A stretch of DNA of 64,000 bases from Bdellovibrionales bacterium CG10_big_fil_rev_8_21_14_0_10_45_34 (GTDB lineage: Bacteria > Bdellovibrionota > Bdellovibrionia > Bdellovibrionales > 1-14-0-10-45-34), in the NCBI GenBank assembly GCA_002778785.1, contig PEZS01000011.1, forward strand, positions 1 through 64,000, read 5' to 3'. The position numbers and the translations under genes were made by a program. The notes below the pieces were generated by a model. That model worked only from the letters and a program-made list of their open reading frames with translations. It did no database searches and had not been told where the DNA came from. This document shows positions 16,682-25,309 of this stretch, in pieces. The first letter of the stretch is position 1, and each line of letters begins with the position of its first letter.

Positions 16682-18123
16682 GAGGCCTTTAGAATATCAG
16701 CAATAATGTCATCGAAACACTGCCAAACGCGACTCACATCAGATATCGACTTTCGATGGTTGTACATTAAGACAAAGGTCAACTCGTCATCAGACTGGGT
16801 CTTCATATATCCCGCTAAGCTCACAATACCAGCATTCTTCATCAAACCCGTTTTGGCTCTCACCTGACGTCGAAACCCGTTTAACCTAGACTTGAGTGTG
16901 CCATCAACCCCCGCTACCGGAAACGAACTTAGAAACTCTGCAAACGTAGAAAAGTCTTTTTGAGTTTGAGCAAGAAATCTTCCGAGTGCCGACGGAGAAA
17001 TTGCGTTTTCTAGCGTCAAACCAGATGGGTTCTCAAAACGGATCTCTGCTTTTGAGAATCCAAGTTGCACCAACTCGGACTGAATCACTTTTATACCTTG
17101 ATCCAAAGATGCCGGCGACTTTGTTTGAGCGGCCAACAACTTCGTCAACATTTCTGCTATATAGTTGTTAGAAAACTTCATCATGTTTTCCACCTGCAGG
17201 CGCAATGGCTCCGACTCAACAAACGCGAGCTCTCGCGCTCCATTTGGTGCCTTTCCGGTTTTTACAGTTCCACCAACTTTGATTCCCCTTTGAAGAAGAA
17301 AACTCTTTAGATTGAACCCCAGCCATATCGGAGGATTGGTGATGTTCTTGTAAATAACTTTCTCTGGGCAATCTTTTGAAATCGATCCGGAGACTCTAAT
17401 CATATCTCCTATCTTTGAACTTCGAGTTCTTTCTACGTTGACTTGGCAGTCGCCCCCATTTGTCGTCTTTGCATTATTGACCAGTTCAATGTACTCGCTC
17501 TCGGGATCAATTGTGACTTGCGCTTTTTCACCCGGACGTGTCGGCCTCACAAAGACGTTGACGGAGTTCCAATTGAACGAGGCGGCGCCCACGGGCGCAT
17601 CGTAGGCGCGATCAACTCGGGAATCTTCGCGAGAGCTCGAAATCCTCACGTCGTCGAAAAGACTATCGTCGATGACAAGATCTCCTTCAATTTCGGTAAT
17701 ATTATTTCTACGAAACTCATTCACGAGATACCACATCTTTTCGGAGACAAAACCCGGGTCTCCGCTACCAACGAAGTAGAGGTTTCCCGAAAGCTTGCCC
17801 GCCTTCTCAGGTGAATTCGAAACCAACTTACTTTTCAACTTCACTGAAGGACCAAGAAGCTTTAAGACGACTCCCGCGGTAATGACTTTCGCAATCGAAG
17901 CCGGCTGAAAGGCTCTTGTCGCATTAACCGAAGTAATGGTTTCGGATTGAGAGTTCCCCACCCAAAGCCCGAGCTCGCTTTTGTCGATCTTGTACTTCTT
18001 AAGCGTCTTTTCTATCTGTGAGGCAAGCTGCGAATTCGTCGCTCCCTGAGCAATCGAGTCAAAAAAAGAAACAATAAAAAATGAGAACACCAGGATAAAC
18101 GACAGTCGCAACGAAAACATCAT
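16678..18123 (-). CDS. dacB: D-alanyl-D-alanine carboxypeptidase/endopeptidase (PBP4, family S13)
   Basis: Periplasmic low-molecular-weight PBP that trims and opens peptidoglycan cross-links. The signal peptide covers about residues 1-27 (LSFILVFSFFIVSFFDSIAQG). Active-site motifs are FQPASIAKV (serine and lysine of SxxK near residue 78), MKFSNNYIAEML (SxN) and RAKTGLMKNAG (KTG). Length 481 aa and the insertion between SxxK and SxN match family S13. Two adjacent ATG codons make the first residue uncertain by one. It heads the minus-strand group dacB-mltD-ABC ATPase-permease. Confidence 0.95.
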   Translation of the reverse strand: MMFSLRLSFILVFSFFIVSFFDSIAQGATNSQLASQIEKTLKKYKIDKSELGLWVGNSQSETITSVNATRAFQPASIAKVITAGVVLKLLGPSVKLKSKLVSNSPEKAGKLSGNLYFVGSGDPGFVSEKMWYLVNEFRRNNITEIEGDLVIDDSLFDDVRISSSREDSRVDRAYDAPVGAASFNWNSVNVFVRPTRPGEKAQVTIDPESEYIELVNNAKTTNGGDCQVNVERTRSSKIGDMIRVSGSISKDCPEKVIYKNITNPPIWLGFNLKSFLLQRGIKVGGTVKTGKAPNGARELAFVESEPLRLQVENMMKFSNNYIAEMLTKLLAAQTKSPASLDQGIKVIQSELVQLGFSKAEIRFENPSGLTLENAISPSALGRFLAQTQKDFSTFAEFLSSFPVAGVDGTLKSRLNGFRRQVRAKTGLMKNAGIVSLAGYMKTQSDDELTFVLMYNHRKSISDVSRVWQCFDDIIADILKAS

Positions 18124-18295
18124 TAGAACTTCCCTCTTTGATCGACCATAAGCCTGTCTTAAGAAAACACCACCAAAAATCTCGATCCGCCTTTTGACTG
18201 CTTTTTATTTTATACAGTAGCATGTATTTTGTATTTTTATCTAGGGGTTGTGCAACAGCCTTTATACAGAATGTCCACTCTAGTCAGGAGCCCAA

Positions 18296-19819
18296 GTGAA
18301 TTTAAAGTTTATCTCGAATAGTTTCGTTTTTTTATCTGCGCTTTTTATACTTAGCGGATGTTTTTCAAAACGTCAGACTCCAGCCAACGACTCTCTGGTC
18401 GTCGCTATTTCAGCTGGACCAAGAACTCTAGACCCTCGATATTCTACCGACGCAGTTGGGCAGCGAATGAATTCATTGATTTTTAACTCTTTCGTGCGCC
18501 TTGGGCCAGAGCTAAAGATAGTTGGCGATGCCGCTAAATCCTGGAAGTACGCGAACAAAGTATACACATTTGAAATGGTTCCTGATCTCAATTTTTCTGA
18601 CGACACTAAGCTAACTTGTGATGACATCCAGTTTAGCGTTGCCGAGTATCAAAAAACAAACAGTCCTTTTCAGTCTGCTTTTTCAATGATTAAAAAGGTT
18701 GAGTGTGACTTCTCAGCGACCCCATCAATAGTAAAGTTTCATCTGTCGACGTTCTCAGCGACGCTTTTAACAGATCTAACAAACCTTAAGCTTCTACCTA
18801 AAGGTATCGTCAACAAATTCGGAGACGACTTTGCAGATCACCTTATCGGCACTGGAAGCTACAAACTCATAAAAAGAACAGAACAAGAGATTATTTTTGA
18901 AGCACGCAAGAATCATCCAATCATTACACCCCATATACCCAATCTCGTTTTTAAGATTGTAAAAGACGATTCAACTCGATTCTTAAAGCTTAGAAGCGGC
19001 GCCATCGATATTATCCAGTCGGATTTGCCTCCAAATAAGATTGCGGAGCTAGAGAGTAACAGTGATTTTACCGTCCACAAGGTCTCCGGCCCCTCGATGG
19101 ATTACATACTTGTGAACCTCAAAGACTCACGGCTAGCAGAAGTAAACCTAAGAAGGGCAATATCTCAAGCTATCAATCGTGATGAGATCGTAAAATTTAA
19201 ACTCAGCGGGCTTGCCCTGCCTGCCAGCGGCATTTTAAGCCCAAAGAATCCTTTTGCTGATGAGCAGCTTCAACCACCGACCTACTTGCCTTCAGAGTCG
19301 AAAAAGTTGGTTGCGGATTTAGATCTTAAAAACAAAGCCTTTTCACTAAAGACATCGAACAATCCTCAAGCGATTGAAAATGGCAAAGTGATAGCCGCTC
19401 AGCTTGAGAGCATTGGCTTAAAGATTGAACTTCAGAGTTTTGAGTGGGGTACATTCTATAACGATATCAAAAATGGTAACTTTCAGCTGGCGACTATGAG
19501 ATGGGTTGGTGCCACTGACCCAGATATTTACCGACTCGCTTTTCACTCGAAAGAACTGCCCCCAGGCAGGAATCGGGGAAGCTATAAGAACGAGGCACTC
19601 GACCTACTTCTAGATAAAGGTCTAGAGATCGAAGAAGAAGGCGCGCGCAAAACACATTACCACAAAGTTCAGAGAATCATTTTTGAAGATCTGCCGATAA
19701 TTCCTTTGTGGTACGACACTCTTGTGTCGGTTGTGTCGATCCGTGTAGACGGCTATGTGCCTCCGCTGAATGGAGATTATTCTCCGTACGCAAGAGTCAC
19801 AAAACCCGGGGGACCTTAA
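18296..19819 (+). CDS. Peptide/nickel-type ABC substrate-binding lipoprotein (SBP family 5)
   Basis: A 507-aa exported lipoprotein; the lipobox is LSGC at about residues 20-23. Family 5 extracellular solute-binding features are present: GPRTLDPRYSTDAVGQRMNSLIF near the N-terminus, FEMVPDLNFSDDTKLTCDDIQFSV, LRRAISQAINRDEIV, and a C-terminal PIIPLWYDT segment. Such proteins bind oligopeptides or metals for Opp/Dpp-type transporters, but no cognate permease is adjacent, so the binding protein is an orphan here. GTG start at 18296 with CAGGAG upstream. The LspA-like gene begins 3 bp after the stop, an interesting pairing of a lipoprotein with a signal-peptidase-II homologue. Confidence 0.9.
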   Translation: MNLKFISNSFVFLSALFILSGCFSKRQTPANDSLVVAISAGPRTLDPRYSTDAVGQRMNSLIFNSFVRLGPELKIVGDAAKSWKYANKVYTFEMVPDLNFSDDTKLTCDDIQFSVAEYQKTNSPFQSAFSMIKKVECDFSATPSIVKFHLSTFSATLLTDLTNLKLLPKGIVNKFGDDFADHLIGTGSYKLIKRTEQEIIFEARKNHPIITPHIPNLVFKIVKDDSTRFLKLRSGAIDIIQSDLPPNKIAELESNSDFTVHKVSGPSMDYILVNLKDSRLAEVNLRRAISQAINRDEIVKFKLSGLALPASGILSPKNPFADEQLQPPTYLPSESKKLVADLDLKNKAFSLKTSNNPQAIENGKVIAAQLESIGLKIELQSFEWGTFYNDIKNGNFQLATMRWVGATDPDIYRLAFHSKELPPGRNRGSYKNEALDLLLDKGLEIEEEGARKTHYHKVQRIIFEDLPIIPLWYDTLVSVVSIRVDGYVPPLNGDYSPYARVTKPGGP

Positions 19820-19822
19820 TAC

Positions 19823-20839
19823 ATGAATAAACGCCTTTGGCTGCTTTACGTATTTTTTCCACTGAGTCTTGTTCTGTTTATAGATCAAATCACAAAAACG
19901 TGGGCAAGTGATCTTACGCATACACTCAGATTTGGAAAGTTATTTTTCTCACTTCACCACAATTATGGCGCCATACTCGGGCTGTTTTCAGACCTTCCTG
20001 CCGTTCTTCGAGTCGTTTCTCTTTCTACCGGAGGGGCATTTTTAGTTTTCACATTTTTTGTGCTTCAGTACCTCTTACCTACTAAGTTTCCGCACTTACG
20101 AATAGGTATGTCTATATTGCTTGGCGGGATACTCGGAAACGTTCTAGACCGCATTCTCATGGGATATGTGGTCGACTTTATTGCTTTTGATTTTGGAAGA
20201 TGGGTTTCGCCGGTTTTCAATCTGTCAGATGCACTGCAATGGGTTGGTTACATTCTTATTTTTTACGGTTTAATAAGATACGGGCACCAGCTCTGGCCAG
20301 ATAACGACTCTCGAAAACGTTATTGGATTAATCCGAAGTTTCAGCTCGAGTACTCTTTAAAGATGATGGCTGCGGGTCTTGGCTTTTCGATTATTGCACT
20401 TGTTTTTAGTTATACTTATTTTCGAGTAGCCATGATCGAGCTGATCGGTCATCAACCATCTCTTGAAGAAAAGTTTTTAAATCCTTACGTGGTTACTTTC
20501 GGCATTGTGACTTGCGGATTTTTGAGCGTTTTGTTTTTAGTGGGCTTAGTGCTTTCGCACAGAGCAGCAGGTCCCATTTTTGCTTTCGAAAAGTTTCTCG
20601 ACGATCTTATGGCAGGTAAAAAGCGGGTACTCAAACTACGCGCTGGAGATGAGTTTAGGCATTTAGAGGAGCTTTCTTTAAAGCTTGCTGAGCACTTCGG
20701 CAGTGCTGTTGAAGAGCCGCCGACAGAATCTGAATCAGACAAAGACGACACTACCAAGGATGACGTCGCAGCGGATAGCGCATCAGACACTGGTCTGCCC
20801 AACTCAACCAACACCACATCCCGCAAACTCATTGTTTAG
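19823..20839 (+). CDS. Signal peptidase II-like protein fused to HAMP-like domain
   Basis: The N-terminal half (about residues 1-155) is an LspA homologue: FIDQITKTWA, HHNYGAILG, GGILGNVLDR and VFNLSD match the conserved boxes, and both catalytic aspartates (NVLDR, FNLSD) are kept. Asn in NYGAILG is retained although the loop differs from the NxGAAF consensus. The second half adds two more membrane spans (about 175-200 and 225-250) and a cytoplasmic HAMP-like region, RAAGPIFAFEKFLDDLMAGKK followed by DEFRHLEELS, and then an acidic Ser/Asp/Thr-rich tail. A conventional lspA exists at 53684, so this is a second, specialised copy. It may act on lipoproteins such as the adjacent binding protein or serve as a sensor. 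Confidence 0.85.
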   Translation: MNKRLWLLYVFFPLSLVLFIDQITKTWASDLTHTLRFGKLFFSLHHNYGAILGLFSDLPAVLRVVSLSTGGAFLVFTFFVLQYLLPTKFPHLRIGMSILLGGILGNVLDRILMGYVVDFIAFDFGRWVSPVFNLSDALQWVGYILIFYGLIRYGHQLWPDNDSRKRYWINPKFQLEYSLKMMAAGLGFSIIALVFSYTYFRVAMIELIGHQPSLEEKFLNPYVVTFGIVTCGFLSVLFLVGLVLSHRAAGPIFAFEKFLDDLMAGKKRVLKLRAGDEFRHLEELSLKLAEHFGSAVEEPPTESESDKDDTTKDDVAADSASDTGLPNSTNTTSRKLIV

Positions 20840-21118
20840 TGACCATTCGGCGACGGATTCGTTTCGTGTCCCACGTCGTACCAGTAATTCTATTCAGCTC
20901 CCTGAAATCTCTTTTCTCACACCGGCGCTGGGGTTTTTGCTATTTTATCTTGGGACCTTGATAGATGACTTTCAACGTGACCTTACCTGCGGAAAGAGAC
21001 GAGGAAAGCTCATTTACACTTAAATTAGCCCCGTTAAACGCTTGTCGACTTTTGAAACACGAGTGCCCACCACACTTTTCGAATCCATTACATCCGAAAA
21101 CGTTAGACGTTACTCGTG
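20840..21118. other. Intergenic region with dispersed repeat copy 1
   Basis: Between the LspA-like gene and the toxin-antitoxin pair I see no convincing gene. It contains repeat copy 1 at 20888-20946 and several GTTRRRY-type heptamers (21036, 21101 and 21118 areas), which are too common to assign as integron sites. Confidence 0.6.
20888..20946. repeat. Dispersed 59-bp repeat, copy 1
   Basis: Begins TTCTATTCAGCTCCCTGAAA and ends GGGGTTTTTGCTATTTT. It differs from copy 2 (25681-25739) at three of 59 positions and shares its right half with copy 3. All copies lie in intergenic accessory DNA near toxin-antitoxin pairs. No inverted ends or reading frame are obvious. Confidence 0.9.
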
Positions 21119-21430
21119 TTAGGCAACATCAACCATAACTTTGAGTTTCAAACCAGCTTCGTCGACGAGAGATTGAAGTGCTAGCTCAACAAAGCGCTCT
21201 TCAGAATGCCCTAAAGCTCGTGCAAATCTCGCCGCCCGCTCTGGACTAACAGCCTTATTGCCTTTTTCAATGTCGTTTAAATGAGAGCGAGAGATATGTA
21301 GCCGCTTAGCAAACTGAGCCTGCGAAGATTCTTCTCCAAGTCGAATAGATTCCAGCAAGCGCCCTAGTGTGACAGGCCCGCCAGTCAACTTTTCTAAGAA
21401 CTTCCTAGTAGAACTCTTTTTAGTATTCAT
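21119..21430 (-). CDS. XRE-family antitoxin
   Basis: A 103-aa protein with an XRE helix-turn-helix at about residues 42-68 (SQAQFAKRLHISRSHLNDIEKGNK) followed by SPERAARFARALG, as in antitoxins of RelE/HigB-type modules. The ATG at 21428-21430 overlaps the toxin end by 11 bp. It probably binds the toxin through its C-terminal part and represses the operon through the HTH. Toxin-first order is like higBA, though sequence similarity to classical HigA is weak. Confidence 0.85.
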   Translation of the reverse strand: MNTKKSSTRKFLEKLTGGPVTLGRLLESIRLGEESSQAQFAKRLHISRSHLNDIEKGNKAVSPERAARFARALGHSEERFVELALQSLVDEAGLKLKVMVDVA

Positions 21431-21701
21431 GTTTATCAATCCTTTCTACTCGCACGAAAAGAACTGCTCTTCCTGCTAGCCGATAATAAGCGCGGTAGGC
21501 CCGACTCAAACGGACCGAACGGAGTCCTGATAGTTTTCCTTTGAGCAGCTCATCATGATATCCCGGAATCTTTCGAACTTCATCTAATCCACGCTCTTCA
21601 ACATCTTCGACCCAGTTCTGAAAGTTAACGACGATGTGTATGGGGAGCTTCTTCAATTGCTTCTTAACCAAATCCGAGAGTTGAACTTCTGAAATCATCA
21701 A
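21420..21701 (-). CDS. RelE/ParE-superfamily toxin
   Basis: A 93-aa basic protein with the RelE-like pattern: an N-terminal helix (LVKKQLKKLPIHIVVNFQNWV), IPGYHDELLKGKLSGLRSVRLSRAYRAYYRL, and the closing strand VLFVRVERIDKHEY. The GYHDE...LKG...SVRLSRAYRAYYR stretch is the usual core of mRNase-type toxins; the His and Arg/Tyr residues near the end are in the expected place for RelE-like catalysis. Coupled to the XRE antitoxin downstream. Confidence 0.85.
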   Translation of the reverse strand: MMISEVQLSDLVKKQLKKLPIHIVVNFQNWVEDVEERGLDEVRKIPGYHDELLKGKLSGLRSVRLSRAYRAYYRLAGRAVLFVRVERIDKHEY

Positions 21702-21770
21702 GATTCAGCGTACACCCCAAAGGTGTACTTGTCAATGGCCGATTGCGAATCTCGCCTCCGGCGCCGGAGT

Positions 21771-22091
21771 TTATGAAGGAACTGAAGATGAAGCTGACGA
21801 TGCCGGGACAGCGGCCATGGCCAGCTCTTTCGTAGTTGATTTGACCTTCGTCTCTTCAGTACGTTTAGGGTCCGACATTTTCTCTTTTACTCTACTTGTT
21901 TCAGCATCTGCAGCTAAACTGTTTGCTTTAGATAGACCGTTACCCGAATCGATTGACGTTAGCCTATCCGCTTCAGCGCAATTTTTGCCAAACCTTTTGA
22001 TTTCTAGCAATTCTTTGCTGAGATCTGCCATTTCTGCGATGAGTTCGCTCCAGCCCAAAGCTGCGCCCTTGGGACCAAGAAGGCCGCGCAC
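21771..22091 (-). CDS. Hypothetical small protein, doubtful
   Basis: A 106-codon frame starting with GTG. It is rich in Glu, Lys, Ser and Ala (LIAEMADLSKELLEIKRFGK, then an A/S/T-rich end), with a helical, possibly coiled N-terminal half. No Shine-Dalgarno sequence stands out and the start is in a GC-rich stretch unlike its neighbours. A plus-strand frame overlaps it. It may be a remnant or a short real gene; I recognise no family. Confidence 0.3.
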   Translation of the reverse strand: MRGLLGPKGAALGWSELIAEMADLSKELLEIKRFGKNCAEADRLTSIDSGNGLSKANSLAADAETSRVKEKMSDPKRTEETKVKSTTKELAMAAVPASSASSSVPS

Positions 22092-22246
22092 GCGCGCTGC
22101 TCGGCACCCTCAGCTCTGCAGCAGCCCTCGCGCCGAAGCCACACCGCAAAAAATGGCATCAGTCACTTTGATCGGCGAACTTTTGTGCGATCAATGAAAT
22201 TATTGCGCTCACAACCAATCGTCAAAATAAAGTAAACTCTTGGTAG

Positions 22247-23656
22247 ATGCAAAAGTGGCAGTCTTCGAGTTTGCTAAAATATTTAACCGTTCGTAGGCGG
22301 GCGCTTGCTTTTTTCTGGCTCGCTGTTGTTTATTCGTTTTTTACAACAATTGCCTCCCAGGCGCGAGTTGAGACCAGCGTCGTAGCAAGCGTTTCCGGCG
22401 ACTACTGTGCTTCCATTCTTGAGACTCCGGTGGCTGTCTACGTATCTGGAGACGATGGTTCGGCCGTCAAGATCGGCGACCTACATAAAGCTCCGACTCA
22501 AAGCCCAATCCCAACATACGACAAACCCGAAAAGGCCATTAGAATTTTGGCTATCAATGGCCTTCACTTTAGTACCGAGACCCATGCTGAATTCCCAAGG
22601 CGTTACAAACGCAGGCCGATCTTTGATGTCAATGCACTCGCCCACCAAGCACAGGTGCGCAGGCTGCAGCGTTTTAAGGAGATGATCACGAACTCCCAGG
22701 CAGACTTAGTTGTTTTTTCTGAAGCAGTCGATGTCTATGAGTTCTTTACTTTTGTTAGTGACAATCTAAACGGTGCGTACAGCGTCGTCGGCCCGTTTGA
22801 TACCCCACGAGACCTCAGAAATGAATCCATTGGCGACTCCTTAAGTGCCATCTCCAATTATTACAGCAGAGAAAATATTCATCACAAAACATTTCTACTG
22901 GTCAGGAATAGAGCAGATCTCAACAGTGACAAGGTATTTAGAAAGATTGGCTATCAAGAATTGGGTTTTACCGGTAGTGAAGCTCACCGCATCGCCGATG
23001 AGTTTTTGCGGCCACCACCCCTTGTTGGTGTATTTGATGGTGAAGGAAAGTGTCTGTTGATTGTGGCCGGGCTACATCTTAAATCGAGTTTTAGTCGCAA
23101 CAACAATCCAAACGATCGCATCAAAGCAATAGACAAACGTACTCGAGAGATGGCTGCAGCACTCGCAATTGACCAAAAGCTAAGTGCTCATCCTAAATTC
23201 AAAGATGCTACGGTCATTTTTGGCGGTGATATGAACGTGAGCTTAGATATGGGTGCCCCCGAACTTGCTGCTTCAGTTGCACGTGGTTTTGCGGCGCCAC
23301 TTCCTGGATTCTATGAGAACTTTGTCTCCAGCAGCCCAGGCGGACTTCTGCTTTACGATCCACGAATCGTTACTGCCGGGTCCAAATATGAGAACCAAAC
23401 GACGATATCTTGGATAAAAAATGGAATGAAACAGTGGAGTCGTAGCGACGGGTTCTTAGTGCGAACTCCCACGCAGAATCGAGGTGGCGCAATTACAAAC
23501 TCCGGAGCGTCCCCTGCGGTCACAATTGACACGTGGATCCCTGATATCGCCCCACAATACGAAACAGAGTGTGTCCTTGCAGGTCCGAACCGGGTTATTT
23601 GCTGGGATGCCTTTTCTGATCATAATCCTAGTTTTCTCGATGTTTCGATCGACTGA
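22247..23656 (+). CDS. Exported endonuclease/exonuclease/phosphatase-family protein
   Basis: A 469-aa protein with an N-terminal basic and hydrophobic signal (RRRALAFFWLAVVYSFFTTIASQA) and an EEP fold: RILAINGLHFS, then VVFSEAVDVYEF (metal-binding Glu), GGDMNVSLDMG and the C-terminal SDHNPSFLD. The DxN and SDHxP motifs are the catalytic aspartate/asparagine and histidine of DNase I/sphingomyelinase-like enzymes. Substrate could be DNA, a phospholipid or an inositol phosphate. Export suggests attack on external substrates, for example prey DNA or lipids. The signal peptide is long and starts with a weak ribosome-binding site. Confidence 0.85.
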   Translation: MQKWQSSSLLKYLTVRRRALAFFWLAVVYSFFTTIASQARVETSVVASVSGDYCASILETPVAVYVSGDDGSAVKIGDLHKAPTQSPIPTYDKPEKAIRILAINGLHFSTETHAEFPRRYKRRPIFDVNALAHQAQVRRLQRFKEMITNSQADLVVFSEAVDVYEFFTFVSDNLNGAYSVVGPFDTPRDLRNESIGDSLSAISNYYSRENIHHKTFLLVRNRADLNSDKVFRKIGYQELGFTGSEAHRIADEFLRPPPLVGVFDGEGKCLLIVAGLHLKSSFSRNNNPNDRIKAIDKRTREMAAALAIDQKLSAHPKFKDATVIFGGDMNVSLDMGAPELAASVARGFAAPLPGFYENFVSSSPGGLLLYDPRIVTAGSKYENQTTISWIKNGMKQWSRSDGFLVRTPTQNRGGAITNSGASPAVTIDTWIPDIAPQYETECVLAGPNRVICWDAFSDHNPSFLDVSID

Positions 23657-23676
23657 TCGGCAAAATGTTCCCGGTG

Positions 23677-24168
23677 TTAAAGTGAAACGCTAATTGCGCA
23701 ATTCAATGCGTAGCTAGAAAAGAGCCCGCCTTCTTTAATGAAGAGGAGATCTGTGTCTTTAGGATTAGAATTCAGAGTTGCAGTGAGACCCTGAACGGCT
23801 CCTTGAAAAGTGAGCGACTCCCTTGCGCTGTCTCTGGCTTCCAGAGACATGTGTATATTGTTCTTTGCTGTTCGAAGAACACCTCGGAAGGAATTGAACT
23901 CTTCATAAGTCTTGATTCCATTCTTGTAGAAGGTAACTGTGATGGCAGCTCCAACCAAATTTCGATATCCGTCAAACCCGGGCAGGGGCGGTAAATTGGT
24001 CAATTTAACCGTAACGGGACCACTGATGTAGATCTGAGTGCTGCTCGAAGTATCGAGGGAGTTGCAGTTTAACCAACGCACCTCAGATTCTTTAACCGAT
24101 GTGAGTTCATCCGCCGATAGAGCAAGTGATTGTAAGATAAAAAACGCGATGAAAGATAGAGTTCTCAT
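23677..24168 (-). CDS. Small exported protein of unknown function
   Basis: 163 aa with a clear signal peptide (MRTLSFIAFFILQSLALSADE, cleavage around residue 20). The mature part is beta-rich (STQIYISGPVTVKLTNLPPLP, AAITVTFYKNGIKTYEEF, LNCAISVSL) and has two cysteines, one near the N-terminus of the mature protein and one near the end, which could form a disulfide. I recognise no family. Convergent with the EEP-family gene, 20 bp apart. Confidence 0.7.
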   Translation of the reverse strand: MRTLSFIAFFILQSLALSADELTSVKESEVRWLNCNSLDTSSSTQIYISGPVTVKLTNLPPLPGFDGYRNLVGAAITVTFYKNGIKTYEEFNSFRGVLRTAKNNIHMSLEARDSARESLTFQGAVQGLTATLNSNPKDTDLLFIKEGGLFSSYALNCAISVSL

Positions 24169-24197
24169 GGCCCCCCCGTTTGAAGGCCCGTCAAATA

Positions 24198-24512
24198 CTA
24201 TCCTATACAGACGATATCAATGAGAATTTCGAAGTCGATGTCCCAGACACCTCTAGTTTCTTTTTCGACGTGGAATTCAAATATACGGGGTTTTTTGGGG
24301 GGTTTACCTGTCTGGCTGGATCTCTCATACTCAAATCCGTGCGACTCAGCGGTGTCGTGATGAACAAATCCGATTTTAGTTTCGCCTGTAGCCATTTCGC
24401 CGTACTGCTTGCTCTCATGCAGAAAGCCCTTTTCAAGGTTGAAAGCAGATGAGTAGAAGTTCATCGTCTCCTCGACATCATCGACATAAAAAAGTGTATA
24501 TCCGTATTCAAC
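24198..24512 (-). pseudogene. Decayed VOC (glyoxalase/bleomycin resistance) protein gene
   Basis: On the minus strand the frame reads VEYGYTLFYVDDVEETMNFY, then SSAFNLEKGFLHESKQYG and TGETKIGFVHHDTAESHGFEYE. This is the typical first half of a VOC-superfamily protein (FYVDDVxxxxxFYxxAFGL... EYGEM.TG...LGF). No good start codon precedes the VEYGY segment, and the C-terminal half degenerates into IFEFHVEKETRGVWDIDFE and stops early, without the second beta-alpha-beta-beta-beta unit. It is best read as a fragment. Upstream, AIWEGKFVRVVSDDIIEK in another frame may be another remnant. Confidence 0.65.
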
Positions 24513-24913
24513 TTTTTCTCGATAATATCATCAGAAACCACACGCACAAATTTGCCTTCCCAAATGGCCTTTTGGAAAATAAGACCACGCTATAGTCTTT
24601 ATTTTCCAATCTCCGCCTAAGTATTTAAAATATCACGCTTTTATGGCCCTATGTAAAAATAGAGTCATCTGACTGATCTTATTTCCCATTATTGTCCTAT
24701 CTATATGAATATATTAGTCTTTATTCCTGGACAGACACGCCTGTCCGGAGAAATTTCGGAGTTGACCTCAGGGCAGCTCATTCGAGCGATTCGAAAAATT
24801 TTATCTGACACTGAAGGAAATCTTAGCGGTCGAACGCAAGTCAAAGACGCTTATGGATAGGAAGAAAAAGGCTGCAGGTTAATGAATGTTGGCCTCAATC
24901 CTTATGTAAATAG
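24513..24913. other. Intergenic, AT-rich, remnants
   Basis: About 400 bp without a convincing gene. It holds an imperfect inverted repeat at 24574-24607 (GGAAAATAAGAC with GTCTTTATTTTCC, 9-nt loop) and a 51-codon frame at 24705-24860 listed separately. The AT content is visibly higher than in the flanking genes. Confidence 0.5.
24705..24860 (+). CDS. Possible 51-aa protein, uncertain
   Basis: ATG at 24705 to TAG at 24860, product beginning MNILVFIPGQTRLSGEISEL. No Shine-Dalgarno sequence is visible and I recognise no family. It could be a fragment of a longer gene, since it lies in a remnant-rich stretch. Confidence 0.2.
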   Translation: MNILVFIPGQTRLSGEISELTSGQLIRAIRKILSDTEGNLSGRTQVKDAYG

Positions 24914-25309
24914 TCAATGCTTCGTTTTAAATAGCAGTTTCACTATTGAAGAATATGGCATCGAGAAGAAGGACAGATAGATAAGAAGTGCCCCCAATAT
25001 TAAGGAAAGAGCAACCCCGCTGGGCGCCAAAAATGCGTGTACTAGAAATATATTCAAAACTATGGGCGCCAATATCACAAGGGCCAAAGGGACAAAAAAA
25101 CCACTCAGTAGCATGAGCCCACAAACGATTTCTGGCGCCTTGAGAAAGGGCATAAAATAACCCGTAGCCATAAGCCCGTTATTGAAAGTAACAAGACGTT
25201 CGGGTAGATCTGGAGGAACGGGAACCAACTGAAGAAGCCCCGCCAAACCAGATGCAAAAAATATAAAGCCAAGTAAAAGACGAGCAATCAACGGAAACTT
25301 CGCTCTCAT
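24914..25309 (-). CDS. DoxX-like small membrane protein
   Basis: A 131-aa inner-membrane protein with four predicted spans and the DoxX pattern: an N-terminal LIARLLLGFIFFASGLAGLL, then a loop, GLMATGYFMPFLKAPEIVCGLMLLSGFFVPLAL and a final LSLILGALLIYL. The conserved glutamate in span two (APEIVCGL) is kept. DoxX-family proteins are linked to thiol/sulfite stress and membrane redox, but the role here is unknown. ATG at 25309. Confidence 0.8.
   Translation of the reverse strand: MRAKFPLIARLLLGFIFFASGLAGLLQLVPVPPDLPERLVTFNNGLMATGYFMPFLKAPEIVCGLMLLSGFFVPLALVILAPIVLNIFLVHAFLAPSGVALSLILGALLIYLSFFSMPYSSIVKLLFKTKH

Noticed and set aside
20840-21130. Possible integron attC sites (GTTRRRY heptamers near a toxin-antitoxin cassette)
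   Set aside because: The heptamers occur without the paired RYYYAAC and the long imperfect palindrome of attC, and no integrase is seen.
21817-22197. Plus-strand frame of 126 codons
   Set aside because: Composition is unnatural (Ser/Leu-rich with an Arg/Pro tail) and no ribosome-binding site is present; it overlaps the minus frame, itself doubtful.
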